NCBI GenBank assembly: GCA_003241485.1
Contig: QFQD01000055.1
Span: forward strand, 21,409 to 85,408
Length of the DNA stretch: 64,000 nt
Source: Ancylobacter novellus
GTDB lineage: Bacteria; Pseudomonadota; Alphaproteobacteria; Rhizobiales; Xanthobacteraceae
Direction: 5' to 3'
Under the pieces are notes generated by a model, which saw only the letters and a list, made by a program, of their open reading frames with translations, ran no database searches and was not told the DNA's origin. Shown in pieces: positions 8,571-16,948 of the stretch (the stretch's first letter is position 1; every line of letters begins with the position of its first letter). Both the position numbers and the translations under genes were made by a program.

Positions 8571-8642
8571 GATCCATTCAATGTCAATTATACATCGCTA
8601 AAATGACTGCATTCATTATGCATTCAATTTCATCAATGAATG
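8571..8642. repeat. AT-rich island with iterated CATTCA motifs and an inverted repeat
   Basis: This stretch is strongly AT-rich inside GC-rich DNA. CATTCA occurs at 8575-8580, 8610-8615 and 8621-8626. CATTCATT (8610-8617) is the exact reverse complement of AATGAATG (8635-8642). It lies in the region between the DUF983 gene and the small gene at 8771, which point away from each other. A regulatory or protein-binding role is plausible but unproven. Confidence 0.45.
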
Positions 8643-8770
8643 GACGTCACGCGAACGGTCGGCGAACGTGGCGAGAAGATGGCGTTAACCAATTGCGCGC
8701 ACTCTCGTCCCCGTCATCCCCTTGCGATTCTCGCTCCCTGCGGCGCCGCTTCGACCACGAGTTCCGGTAA

Positions 8771-8986
8771 ATGAGTAACATCATTCCCTTTCCCGCCCGT
8801 CCCGCGCCGGTTGAGACGGAGGTCGATCTTTACGACATCGACCTGCTGACGGCGGTGGATGTGGCGATCCGCGACCTGCGCGATATCGCCCAGCGCCTGC
8901 ATGGCGACGAGACCGGCCAGGAGCAGGCGCGCGAATGTCTTTCCATGCTCGCCCGCGCGCTTGAGAACGCACGCGCCTATGGCTGA
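8771..8986 (+). CDS. Hypothetical protein, 71 residues, helical
   Basis: A small acidic soluble protein that I do not recognise. It begins MSNIIPFPARPAP, a proline-rich leader common in small alphaproteobacterial proteins. From about residue 22 it is predicted helical throughout (DLLTAVDVAIRDLRDIAQRL and ECLSMLARALENARAYG). There is no signal peptide or membrane segment. Codon use matches the neighbours, and the position after a long intergenic stretch supports a real monocistronic gene. It converges with exoD. Confidence 0.6.
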   Translation: MSNIIPFPARPAPVETEVDLYDIDLLTAVDVAIRDLRDIAQRLHGDETGQEQARECLSMLARALENARAYG

Positions 8987-9013
8987 GAGCGCGCCTCGCG
9001 ACTGAACGCGGCG

Positions 9014-9676
9014 CTAGCCGATCAGTCGGTGCAGCAGGAAGAGTGAGGCCTTGAGGAAGGCCCAGACCACGCCGGACACCACGCCGAGCGAGGCCAGCGC
9101 GAGCAGCGCGCCCAGTCCGGTCCAGATGCCGTCGCGCTCCAGAATGCCGAGCGCCATGACGCTGATGGCCAGCGCCGGCAGCATGTTGCCGAGTGGGATC
9201 GGCAGAATCAGCACCACCGCCAGCACAAAGCAGATCAGCCCGATGATGTTCTCGGCGGGCGGATGTGCCAGCACGCCCAGCCGCGGACGCAGCAGCGTTT
9301 CCGCCTTGGCAAGCCATGGGGTTGCCTTGGCGACGAAGGCGGCGAAGTCCTTGCGGGCAATGGAGCGACGGGAAATCAGCGGCGGCAGCCAGGGCGTGCG
9401 CCCCAGCGCAAGCTGCGCCGTCAGGAAGACGAGCGGCGCCCCCAGCACGGTCGAGGTGCCCGGCGGCGTCGGAATCACATTGGGCAAGGCGAAGATCAGC
9501 ATGAGCGGCCCGAAGGCGCGCTCCTGCATCACCCGCAGGAAATCACCCACCGCAATGCGCTCGCGGGTGGGATCGCTGGCGATCCGGTTCAATATTTCCG
9601 ATAGCCGGGACGCATCCTCCGGCGGGGCCTCTCCCGTATCGGCGACGCTCTCCTGGGAGTGGAAATCGGACTGCAC
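9014..9676 (-). CDS. exoD: ExoD family membrane protein
   Basis: About 220 residues with the ExoD pattern. A soluble N-terminal helix (RLSEILNRIASDPTRERIAVGDF) leads into FGPLMLIFALPNVIPTPPGTS, and several transmembrane segments follow in the C-terminal half (ENIIGLICFVLAVVLILPIP and on). ExoD affects exopolysaccharide production and alkaline tolerance in rhizobia; its molecular activity is unknown. A GTG at 9676 is chosen because AAGGAG stands 11 bases upstream. An in-frame TTG at 9754 would add 26 residues that lack family character. Confidence 0.8.
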   Translation of the reverse strand: MQSDFHSQESVADTGEAPPEDASRLSEILNRIASDPTRERIAVGDFLRVMQERAFGPLMLIFALPNVIPTPPGTSTVLGAPLVFLTAQLALGRTPWLPPLISRRSIARKDFAAFVAKATPWLAKAETLLRPRLGVLAHPPAENIIGLICFVLAVVLILPIPLGNMLPALAISVMALGILERDGIWTGLGALLALASLGVVSGVVWAFLKASLFLLHRLIG

Positions 9677-9794
9677 GGTGAAGGCTGCTCCTTGCGGGCC
9701 ATCTGGAACAGGGCTCGCGATCGGGAGCCTTACCCCCTGCACATAGTCACCCAACGTGACATTCGCCAGACGGACAGGCCAAGGCCGGCGCGCA

Positions 9795-9887
9795 TCAGGT
9801 CCAGCTGAACAGGAAGGCTCCCACCGCCACCAAGGTGATCACTACGACGGCGACCGTGTGCTTCATGGTCCAGTTATGCAGTGTCAC
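9795..9887 (-). CDS. Putative 30-residue single-span membrane peptide
   Basis: A very short open frame starting at GTG 9887, with AGGAGA seven bases upstream (9895-9900). The product is MTLHNWTMKHT followed by a purely hydrophobic stretch VAVVVITLVAVGAFLFS, ending WT. This is a convincing single transmembrane helix with a short cytoplasmic N-terminus. An internal ATG (MKHT) would give 23 residues. It lies upstream of exoD on the same strand and divergent from the Hsp70-like gene. The support is the strong ribosome binding site plus composition; no homologue can be checked here. Confidence 0.5.
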   Translation of the reverse strand: MTLHNWTMKHTVAVVVITLVAVGAFLFSWT

Positions 9888-9997
9888 GACATTTTCTCCT
9901 CTTTCAGCCCTCGTGTGGCGTGTCCACAACCATACGTCAATTGAACAATCCGGCCCGAACCGTTAACGAGGCCCCCCTTCGCGTGGAATTCTCGACC

Positions 9998-11278
9998 ATG
10001 GCATTTTGCGGCCTCGACTTCGGCACGTCCAACACCACGCTCGGCATCTGGCGCCAGGGTGCGCCGGCGCTGGCGCGGGTGGAGGACGACAAGGTCACGG
10101 TGCCGAGTGCCGTGTTCTACGACCGGCAGGGCCAGCTCACCATCGGCCGCGCCGCGATGGCGCGCTATGTTGCCGGCGAGGACGGAAGGCTGATGCGCAG
10201 CCTCAAGGCCGTACTCGGCAGTGCGCTGATCGACGAGAAGACGCAGATCGGCCGGCGCGCCATCGGCTTCCGCGACGTGATCGCCGATTTCATCGCCACG
10301 GTGAAACAGCACGCCGAACAGGACACCGGCGCAGCGCTCGACCAGGTCGTGCTGGGCCGGCCAGTGTTCTTCGTCGATGACGACGCCGCGGCCAATGCCA
10401 AGGCGGAAGAGGCGCTCCGCGCCATTGCCACCCGTGTTGGCTTCCGGGATGTCTCGACACAGTTCGAGCCCATCGCCGCCGCGCTCGACTATGAGCAGCA
10501 GGTGCGCGCGGAAGAAGTCGCGCTGATCGCCGACATTGGCGGCGGCACGTCGGATTTTTCCATCGTCCGCCTCAGTCCCACCCGCCACGCGCGCGCCGAA
10601 CGTGCCGGCGACATCCTCGCCAATGACGGCGTGCGCATCGGCGGCACCGATTTCGACCGTCATCTCAACCTCGGCGCGCTGATGCCGCTGCTCGGCTATC
10701 GCAGCCCGATGAAACGGCCGGGCCGCGATGTGCCGAGCGGCTATTTCCACGAGCTCGCCACCTGGTCGAGCATCAACCGGCTCTACACCTCCAAGACCGT
10801 GCGCGATCTCAACGAGGTGCGGCGCGAGGCGGCGAGCCCGGCGCTGGTCGAGCGGCTGATCCGGGTGATCGAGGAACAGCGCGGCCACACGATGGCCATG
10901 CAGGCGGAAGAGGCGAAGATCGCCCTCGCCGACGCCTCCAGCGCCAGCGTCGATCTCGGCTGGCTGGAAGCCGGGCTCTCCGTCGGCCTCACGCCGGACG
11001 AACTCGTCGCCCATACGGCAAGCCTTGCCGAACGTATCGCCCGCCGCGTCGACATCTGCCTGGCGCAGGCCGGATTGAGCGCGGAGCGGATCGGCGCGCT
11101 GTTCCTCACCGGCGGCTCGACCCGGCTCCGGCATGTCCGCGCCGCCATTGTCGCGGCGCTTCCCGGTGCGCGGGTGGTCGAGGGCGACACGTTTGGTTCG
11201 GTCGGCACCGGCCTCGCCATCGAGGCCGCGCGGCGATACAGCGCGACCACTCCCGCCGGCCAAAGCGACCAACGGTAA
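9998..11278 (+). CDS. Hsp70 family protein (YegD-like chaperone/ATPase)
   Basis: A 426-residue actin-fold ATPase of the Hsp70 superfamily. Phosphate-1 motif: CGLDFGTSNTTLGIW at the N-terminus. Phosphate-2: ALIADIGGGTSDFSIVRL at about residue 210. Adenosine motif: IGALFLTGGSTRLRHVRAA at about residue 375. It lacks the C-terminal peptide-binding and lid domains of DnaK, which is the YegD arrangement. Substrates are unknown. ATG 9998 places the first phosphate motif at residues 4-12; the open frame reaches further upstream but without family sequence. It stands alone, divergent from the short membrane peptide and exoD. Confidence 0.86.
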   Translation: MAFCGLDFGTSNTTLGIWRQGAPALARVEDDKVTVPSAVFYDRQGQLTIGRAAMARYVAGEDGRLMRSLKAVLGSALIDEKTQIGRRAIGFRDVIADFIATVKQHAEQDTGAALDQVVLGRPVFFVDDDAAANAKAEEALRAIATRVGFRDVSTQFEPIAAALDYEQQVRAEEVALIADIGGGTSDFSIVRLSPTRHARAERAGDILANDGVRIGGTDFDRHLNLGALMPLLGYRSPMKRPGRDVPSGYFHELATWSSINRLYTSKTVRDLNEVRREAASPALVERLIRVIEEQRGHTMAMQAEEAKIALADASSASVDLGWLEAGLSVGLTPDELVAHTASLAERIARRVDICLAQAGLSAERIGALFLTGGSTRLRHVRAAIVAALPGARVVEGDTFGSVGTGLAIEAARRYSATTPAGQSDQR

Positions 11279-11550
11279 ATTGATCGGCCGCCAGGATGCT
11301 TGTCTGGAAATTCCGACGAATTTCGTTCTTTTAAGCGCTGGCGGCTCTGGTGACGGCGGCGGCCCCATGTATAATTTCGGACCAATTGGTCCAGTACTTT
11401 GAACAGCGTCTTCAAGCCGGAGACGAAGTTTCGATCTAAGGGATGTTACGCGTCACAAAAAGCGCGTCGTCTTCCATATTTGGTAGTGTTTGCGATCGAT
11501 CAATCGGAGAGACGCATCAACACAGGACGAGGCGGAAGCGGCTGGAGAAC

Positions 11551-13035
11551 ATGCTCGATCTTAACGATGAGGCATCGATGGGCACCGATACCGAGCGCCG
11601 CGACTACGCGGAAATGTTCGATCTCGCCCCCATCTCGCTGTGGCTGGAGGATTACACGGGGCTAAGAAACCTGTTCGACAGCTGGCGCGAGCAGGGCGTC
11701 ACCTCGCTGCGCGACTTTCTTCAGGCCCATCCCGGCAAGGTCGAGGAATGCTCTGCGAATATCCGCGTGCTGAAGGTGAACAAGCGCACCCTCGCGCTCT
11801 ACGAGGCCGATAGCCTCGACCATCTCGTCGCCAACCTGCACAGGGTGTTCCGCGCCGACATGCTGAAGTCGTTTGTCGACGAGCTGTGCCAGCTGTGGAG
11901 CGGGCACACCACCTTCGTCAGCAACACGGTGAACTATACGCTCGCGGGTCAGCGCCTCGACATCCAGCTCAAGGGCACCGTGCTGCCGGGCTACGAGACC
12001 TCGCTCGGGCGGGTGCTGCTCTCCATCGAGGACGTCACCGAGCGCGAGACCGCCCGCCGGCAGGCCGACCAGGCCGAGGTTTATGCGCGCGGCCTTTTCG
12101 AGCACTCGCCGATCTCGCTCTGGGTCGAGGACTTCTCCAGCGTCAAGCAGCTGGTCGACGACATCCGCGCGCGCGGCATTTCGGACCTGCGCGTCTTCAC
12201 CGACGTGCACCCCGAATTCGTGCAGCGCTGCATCAGCGAGATGCGCGTCATCGACGTGAACCAGCACACGCTGGAAATGTTCGCCGCCCCCAGCAAGGCG
12301 GCGCTGATCGCCAATATCGGCTCGGTGTTCCGCGACGACATGCACCGCCATTTTCGCGAGCAGCTGATCGAATTGTGGAACGGCAAGCTGTTCCACCAGC
12401 GCGAAGTGGTGAACTACACCCTCAATGGCGACGAACTGCATGTCCATCTGCAGTTCTCCGTGCTGCCGGGCCATGAGCACGACTGGTCGCTGGTGCAGGT
12501 CGCTCTGACCGACATCACCGCGCGCAAGAAGGCCGAGGCCTATCTCGAATATCTCGGCAAGCACGACGTGCTGACCAAGCTCTACAACCGTTCCTTCTAT
12601 GTTGACGAGCTGAACCGGCTGGAGCGCAAGGGCCCCTTCCCCGTCACCATCATCATGGCCGACCTCAACGGCCTGAAATATGTCAACGACCAGCTCGGCC
12701 ATGCCGCCGGCGACACGCTGCTGCGCCGGGCCGGCGAGGTGCTCGCCAAGGCCGTCGACCGGCCAAACTGCGCCGCGCGCATCGGCGGCGACGAGTTCGC
12801 CGTATTGCTGCCAGGCACCGATGCAGACGGCGGGCTGGCGGTGATGGAGAACATCCAGAAGCTGATCGCCCTCAACAACCAGTTCTATTCGTCGAGCACG
12901 CTGTCGGTCTCCATGGGCATGGCGACCAGCGCGGTCGGCGAGCGGCTGGAGCAGGTGGTCAAGCGCGCCGATTCCGAGATGTACAAGGACAAGCGCCGCG
13001 ACGAAGACGTGCCGCGCCGCAATGGCGGGCGGTAG
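11551..13035 (+). CDS. Diguanylate cyclase with two duplicated PAS-type modules
   Basis: A 494-residue signalling protein. Residues about 17-160 and 165-320 are two copies of the same PAS-like module. Matching landmarks are APISLWLEDY / SPISLWVEDF, VFRADM / VFRDDM and TVNYTLAG / VVNYTLNG. The GGDEF domain follows from about residue 330, with DVLTKLYNRSFYVDEL, IIMADLNGLKYVND and the active-site loop RIGGDEFAVLL. It is therefore expected to make cyclic di-GMP. The RxxD inhibitory site normally five residues before GGDEF is absent (DRPN stands there). No transmembrane segments: a cytoplasmic sensor. An ATG nine codons further in is an alternative start. Confidence 0.88.
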   Translation: MLDLNDEASMGTDTERRDYAEMFDLAPISLWLEDYTGLRNLFDSWREQGVTSLRDFLQAHPGKVEECSANIRVLKVNKRTLALYEADSLDHLVANLHRVFRADMLKSFVDELCQLWSGHTTFVSNTVNYTLAGQRLDIQLKGTVLPGYETSLGRVLLSIEDVTERETARRQADQAEVYARGLFEHSPISLWVEDFSSVKQLVDDIRARGISDLRVFTDVHPEFVQRCISEMRVIDVNQHTLEMFAAPSKAALIANIGSVFRDDMHRHFREQLIELWNGKLFHQREVVNYTLNGDELHVHLQFSVLPGHEHDWSLVQVALTDITARKKAEAYLEYLGKHDVLTKLYNRSFYVDELNRLERKGPFPVTIIMADLNGLKYVNDQLGHAAGDTLLRRAGEVLAKAVDRPNCAARIGGDEFAVLLPGTDADGGLAVMENIQKLIALNNQFYSSSTLSVSMGMATSAVGERLEQVVKRADSEMYKDKRRDEDVPRRNGGR

Positions 13036-13058
13036 GCCCTCGATCTAGGCGCCTGCCG

Positions 13059-13484
13059 TCAGGCGAGATTGCCGGCGGCGAGCGCCGCGACCTCGCCGGT
13101 GTGCACGAAGCACAGCTTATTGCCCTCGGGGTCCCGGCAATAGGCGGCGTAATAATCGGCGCCGTAATGCGGCCGCAAGCCCGGCGCGCCTTCATCGAAA
13201 CCGCCATGAGCGATCGCCGCGCGCCACGCAGCCTCGGCCGCCTGCGGGGTTGCCGCGGCAAAGCTGACCTGCACCCCGTTGCCCCACGTCGCGGGCAACC
13301 CGTTGAACGGGTACTGCACGAAGAACTGCTGCCAGGGCCGGCCGGGCACGATCCAGGTCGAGCCCGCCGGCCCGCTGTCCTCATAGGTGAAGTCGCGCAC
13401 CAGGCCGAGCGGCGCCAGCACCGCCTCGTAGAAGGCCGTCATCCGCGGCAGGTCGCGCGCGCCCACCATGATGTGGCTGAACAT
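13059..13484 (-). CDS. VOC (glyoxalase/bleomycin-resistance fold) family protein
   Basis: A 141-residue single-domain protein of the vicinal oxygen chelate superfamily. The N-terminal half begins FSHIMVGARDLPRMTAFYEA, with a metal-ligand-type His. The C-terminal half has YYAAYCRDPEGNKLCFVHTG, the typical closing strand. Such proteins may be lyases, dioxygenases or binding proteins; nothing here fixes the substrate. The start MFSHIMVG is preceded by GGGAGAGGA, and an upstream Arg-rich extension was discarded. Confidence 0.82.
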   Translation of the reverse strand: MFSHIMVGARDLPRMTAFYEAVLAPLGLVRDFTYEDSGPAGSTWIVPGRPWQQFFVQYPFNGLPATWGNGVQVSFAAATPQAAEAAWRAAIAHGGFDEGAPGLRPHYGADYYAAYCRDPEGNKLCFVHTGEVAALAAGNLA

Positions 13485-13661
13485 TGTCCTCTCCCGATTG
13501 ATCCGTCGCATGGTACGCGAACGCTCCCGGCGCATGATTCATCTGCAAGGGGGCACCGCGCAAGCGAGGGTCGACAGCCGCGCGAATGCGCAGTAAACGG
13601 AGCGTCCGGAATTACATGAACTTCCAGTTTGTTCGGAAGTTTTCACTTAGACGGATTGTAA

Positions 13662-14435
13662 ATGAGCAATCTCCATCACGAGCGCGTCCTGTCGGTGCAT
13701 CACTGGACCGACAACCTCTTCACCTTCACGACCACGCGGGACCCGGCGCTGCGCTTCAAGAACGGGCAGTTCGTGATGATCGGCCTGCCGGTCGATGGCA
13801 AGCCGCTGCTGCGCGCCTATTCCATCGCCAGCGCCAATTACGAGGAGACCCTCGAATTCTTCTCGATCAAGGTGCAGAACGGCCCGCTCACCTCGCGGCT
13901 TCAGCATCTCAAGGTCGGCGACGAGGTGATTGTCGGCCGCAAGCCGACCGGCACGCTGCTGGTCGACTATCTCGTGCCCGGCCGCCGGCTCTATCTGCTG
14001 GCCACAGGCACGGGGCTCGCGCCCTTCCTGAGCCTTATCAAGGACCCGGAGACCTATGAGAATTACGACAAGGTCATCCTGGTGCACGGCGTGCGCACGG
14101 TCGCCGAGCTGGCCTATCGCGAGCTGATCGAGGAAGAGCTGCCGAACAACGAGTTCTTCGGCGAGCTGGTGCTGGAAAAGCTGGTCTACTACCCGACGGT
14201 GACGCGCGAGCCCTTCCACAATCAGGGCCGCATCACCGATCTCATCACCTCGGGCAAGCTGTTCACCGATCTCGATCTGCCGCCGCTGAACAAGGAAGAC
14301 GACCGCGTCATGCTGTGCGGCTCACCGCAGCTGCTCGACGACATGCGCGTCATCCTGAAGGAGCGCGGCTTCGAGGAAGGCTCCACCACCGAGCCCGGCG
14401 ATTTCGTGATCGAAAAGGCTTTCGTCGAGAAGTAG
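13662..14435 (+). CDS. fpr: Ferredoxin--NADP(+) reductase
   Basis: A 257-residue flavoprotein passing electrons between NADPH and ferredoxin or flavodoxin. FAD-binding motif RAYSIASANYEE at about residue 48, pyrophosphate-binding loop VGRKPTGTLL, NADP-binding motif LLATGTGLAPFLSLI at about residue 110, then VMLCGSPQLLDDM. The C-terminus ends in VEK with an aromatic two residues before it (AFVEK), as in the bacterial subclass IA enzymes. Length is typical. It is monocistronic and converges with the small membrane protein at 14455. In related bacteria Fpr serves redox balance and oxidative-stress defence. Confidence 0.93.
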   Translation: MSNLHHERVLSVHHWTDNLFTFTTTRDPALRFKNGQFVMIGLPVDGKPLLRAYSIASANYEETLEFFSIKVQNGPLTSRLQHLKVGDEVIVGRKPTGTLLVDYLVPGRRLYLLATGTGLAPFLSLIKDPETYENYDKVILVHGVRTVAELAYRELIEEELPNNEFFGELVLEKLVYYPTVTREPFHNQGRITDLITSGKLFTDLDLPPLNKEDDRVMLCGSPQLLDDMRVILKERGFEEGSTTEPGDFVIEKAFVEK

Positions 14436-14456
14436 GAACCCGCCCCGGAGGGGTTC
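14436..14456. terminator. Weak hairpin after fpr
   Basis: GAACCC (14436-14441) and GGGTTC (14451-14456) form a six-pair stem directly after the fpr stop codon, where two genes converge. There is no T-run on either side, so this is at best a weak terminator. Confidence 0.3.
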
Positions 14457-14766
14457 AGCGCAGCCGGCGGTTCGGATCGAGGTCCGGGCCGCGCTCGCGC
14501 GCCACCTCGTCGGGCGACAGCACCCGGTACTCGGCCTCAATGATGGTCGGACCACCCGCATCGGGGCCGCGCTTGCGGCTGCCGAACAGGCGGTAGGCGA
14601 GACCGGCGATCGCCACAATGGGGAACACCACAAGGAATACGCTTGCCGCCACCAGCGCCAGGGCGGTTCCCACCGCCAGCGCCACGGCAACGACAATCGC
14701 GATCTGCCACCAGCTGACGCGGCGGACCGTGAAACGCATACGGTCGAACGGATCGGTCGAGCTCAT
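14455..14766 (-). CDS. Small membrane protein of unknown function, 103 residues
   Basis: A protein with a basic N-terminus (MRFTVRRVSWW) and two closely spaced hydrophobic segments (about residues 20-42 and 44-60), followed by a charged cytoplasmic-type tail (IIEAEYRVLSPDEVARERG). I do not recognise a named family. AAGGGA precedes the ATG. It converges with fpr, their ends about 20 bases apart, and is divergent from the acetyltransferase gene. Confidence 0.65.
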   Translation of the reverse strand: MSSTDPFDRMRFTVRRVSWWQIAIVVAVALAVGTALALVAASVFLVVFPIVAIAGLAYRLFGSRKRGPDAGGPTIIEAEYRVLSPDEVARERGPDLDPNRRLR

Positions 14767-14902
14767 TCCCTTGGTCTTTCCTCCTCAGCGGTCGCCCCGC
14801 TTTCATGCCATATGGGAACATGAAGCAGGCATTCCAGCGGCAGCCGTGCAAAATTGAAACGGACGATAGGTCGCAGGCCGCTGCGGCAGACGGAGAGTTC
14901 CC

Positions 14903-15391
14903 ATGATCCTGCGCGAGGCGCGCGAAGACGACCTGCCCGGCATTCTCGCCATCTATAACGATGCCGTGCTCACCACCACGGCGATCTGGAACGACACGCC
15001 GGTCGACGTCGCCAATCGCCGCGCCTGGCTGGAGGATCGTCACGCGAAGGGCTATCCCGTCCTCGTCGCGACCGAGGGCACGGACGTGCTCGGCTATGCC
15101 AGCTTCGGCGACTTCCGGCCCTTTGAAGGCTATCGCATCAGCGTCGAGCACTCGGTCTACGTGGCCAAGCCGGCACGTGGGCGCGGGCTTGGGCGGGTGC
15201 TGGTGGAAGCGCTGTTCGCGCCGGCCCGCACGCTCGGCAAGAAGGTGATGATCGGCGGCATCACCGGCGGCAACACCGCCTCCATCGCCCTTCACCAGCG
15301 GCTCGGCTTCCGCGAGACCGGCCGGCTGCTCGGCATTGGCACCAAGTTCGACCAGCGCCTCGATCTCGTCTTCATGCAAAAGGACCTCTGA
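14903..15391 (+). CDS. GNAT acetyltransferase, phosphinothricin/MnaT-like
   Basis: A 162-residue GNAT enzyme of the phosphinothricin acetyltransferase / MnaT group, which acetylate the amino group of glutamate-like herbicides or of amino acids such as methionine sulfone. Family landmarks: LREAREDDLPGILAIYNDAV at the start, GYASFGDFRPFEGYR in the middle, HSVYVAKPARGRGLGRVLV containing the acetyl-CoA pyrophosphate loop (RGRGLG), and HQRLGFRETGRLLGIG near the end. The natural substrate is uncertain. GGAG precedes the ATG. Confidence 0.85.
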   Translation: MILREAREDDLPGILAIYNDAVLTTTAIWNDTPVDVANRRAWLEDRHAKGYPVLVATEGTDVLGYASFGDFRPFEGYRISVEHSVYVAKPARGRGLGRVLVEALFAPARTLGKKVMIGGITGGNTASIALHQRLGFRETGRLLGIGTKFDQRLDLVFMQKDL

Positions 15392-15395
15392 CACG

Positions 15396-15422
15396 AAAAA
15401 GGGGCGCCGTGCGGCGCCCCTT
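15396..15422 (-). terminator. Intrinsic terminator of ahcY
   Basis: GGGGCGCC (15401-15408) and GGCGCCCC (15413-15420) form an eight-pair GC stem with a four-base loop. On the minus strand the stem is followed by five T residues (complement of 15396-15400), so it terminates ahcY, whose stop lies 24 bases upstream. On the plus strand only two T follow, so it is weaker for the acetyltransferase gene. Confidence 0.75.
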
Positions 15423-15446
15423 GCGTGGATCGACCGGAAACGGCGA

Positions 15447-16859
15447 TCAGTAGCGGTAGTGGTCGCTCTTGAACGGGCCTTCCGTCTTGACCCCGATATA
15501 GGCGGCCTGGTCGGGGCGCAGCTTGGTCAGGCTGACGCCGATCTTGGCGAGGTGCAGCATCGCCACCTTCTCGTCCAGCGACTTCGGCAGCACGTAGACT
15601 TCCTTCTTGTACTTGCCGTCGGTGTTGTTGGCGAACAGCTCGATCTGCGCCAGCGTCTGGTTGGTGAACGAGGCCGACATCACGAAGGACGGGTGGCCCA
15701 TGGCGTTGCCGAGGTTCACCAGACGACCTTCCGACAGCAGGATCATGCGCTTGCCATCGGGGAAGGTGATCTCGTCGACCTGCGGCTTGATGTTGTCCCA
15801 CTTCAGGTTCTTCAGCGACGCGATCTGGATCTCGTTGTCGAAGTGGCCGATGTTGCAGACGATCGCCCGGTCCTTCATCGCCCGCATGTGCTCGAGGGTG
15901 ATGATGTCCTTGTTGCCGGTCGCGGTGACGAAGATGTCGGCGATCGGCGCCGCCTCTTCCATGGTCACGACCTGGTAGCCTTCCATCGCCGCCTGCAGCG
16001 CGCAGATCGGATCGACCTCGGACACCATCACGCGGCAGCCAGCCTGGCGCAGCGAGGCGGCCGAGCCCTTGCCGACATCGCCGAAGCCGGCGACCATCGC
16101 GACCTTGCCGGACATCATGACGTCCGTGCCGCGGCGGATGCCGTCGACCAGCGATTCACGGCAGCCATAGAGGTTGTCGAACTTCGACTTGGTGACGCTG
16201 TCATTGACGTTGATGGCGGGCCACAGCAGCGTGCCGGCCTTCTGCATGTCGTACAGGCGATGAACGCCCGTGGTGGTCTCTTCCGAGACACCCTTGATGC
16301 TGTCGGCGATCGCCTTGAAATAGCCCTTCGGCTTCTCCTTCAGCTGCTTCTTCAGCAGCGCGAAGAACACTTCCTCTTCTTCCGAACCGGGAGCGTCGAG
16401 GAAGGCAGTGTCGCCGTTTTCGGCGCGCAGGCCGAGATGGACATACATGGTGGCGTCGCCGCCATCATCCAGGATCATGTTGGGGTAGCCGCCGCCGTGC
16501 CAGTCGAACAGCTTGGCGGTGTAGTCCCAGTACTCGGTCAGCGTCTCGCCCTTGACGGCGAACACCGGAACGCCGGCGGCGGCAATCGCGGCGGCGGCGT
16601 GGTCCTGGGTCGAGTAGATGTTGCAGGAGACCCAGCGCACATCGGCGCCGAGCGCGACCAGCGTCTCGATCAGCACGCCGGTCTGGATGGTCATGTGCAG
16701 CGAGCCGGCGATGCGCGCGCCCTTCAGCACCTGCTTGGGACCGAACTCCTCGCGGGTGGCCATCAGGCCGGGCATCTCGGTCTCGGCGATCGAGAGTTCC
16801 TTGCGGCCGAACGGGGCGAGATTGATGTCCTTGACGATGTATTCGCTGGCAATGGCCAT
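15447..16859 (-). CDS. ahcY: Adenosylhomocysteinase (S-adenosyl-L-homocysteine hydrolase)
   Basis: A 470-residue NAD-dependent enzyme that splits S-adenosylhomocysteine into adenosine and homocysteine, completing the activated methyl cycle. Visible landmarks: IAGSLHMTIQTGVLIETL, SCNIYSTQDHAAAAI, the NAD-binding loop VAGFGDVGKGSAASLR, HFDNEIQIASL and the C-terminal FKSDHYRY with the conserved Lys and Tyr contacting NAD. It includes the roughly 40-residue insert typical of alphaproteobacterial and eukaryotic forms. A perfect palindrome lies about 90-105 bases upstream of the ATG, and a strong terminator follows. The ptsH gene precedes it on the same strand with a 130-base gap, a neighbourhood conserved in Rhizobiales. 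Confidence 0.97.
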   Translation of the reverse strand: MAIASEYIVKDINLAPFGRKELSIAETEMPGLMATREEFGPKQVLKGARIAGSLHMTIQTGVLIETLVALGADVRWVSCNIYSTQDHAAAAIAAAGVPVFAVKGETLTEYWDYTAKLFDWHGGGYPNMILDDGGDATMYVHLGLRAENGDTAFLDAPGSEEEEVFFALLKKQLKEKPKGYFKAIADSIKGVSEETTTGVHRLYDMQKAGTLLWPAINVNDSVTKSKFDNLYGCRESLVDGIRRGTDVMMSGKVAMVAGFGDVGKGSAASLRQAGCRVMVSEVDPICALQAAMEGYQVVTMEEAAPIADIFVTATGNKDIITLEHMRAMKDRAIVCNIGHFDNEIQIASLKNLKWDNIKPQVDEITFPDGKRMILLSEGRLVNLGNAMGHPSFVMSASFTNQTLAQIELFANNTDGKYKKEVYVLPKSLDEKVAMLHLAKIGVSLTKLRPDQAAYIGVKTEGPFKSDHYRY

Positions 16860-16948
16860 GTGCGGCGTCCCTTCTGCCTGGGCGCGAAGTTCGCGCGGAT
16901 AAGCTGGCCGGGGTGATAGCAGCCCGACCGCGCGAATACAATAACGAT

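Noticed and set aside
15336..16916. 526-codon plus-strand open frame
   Set aside because: Antisense to ahcY; composition is that of a shadow frame.
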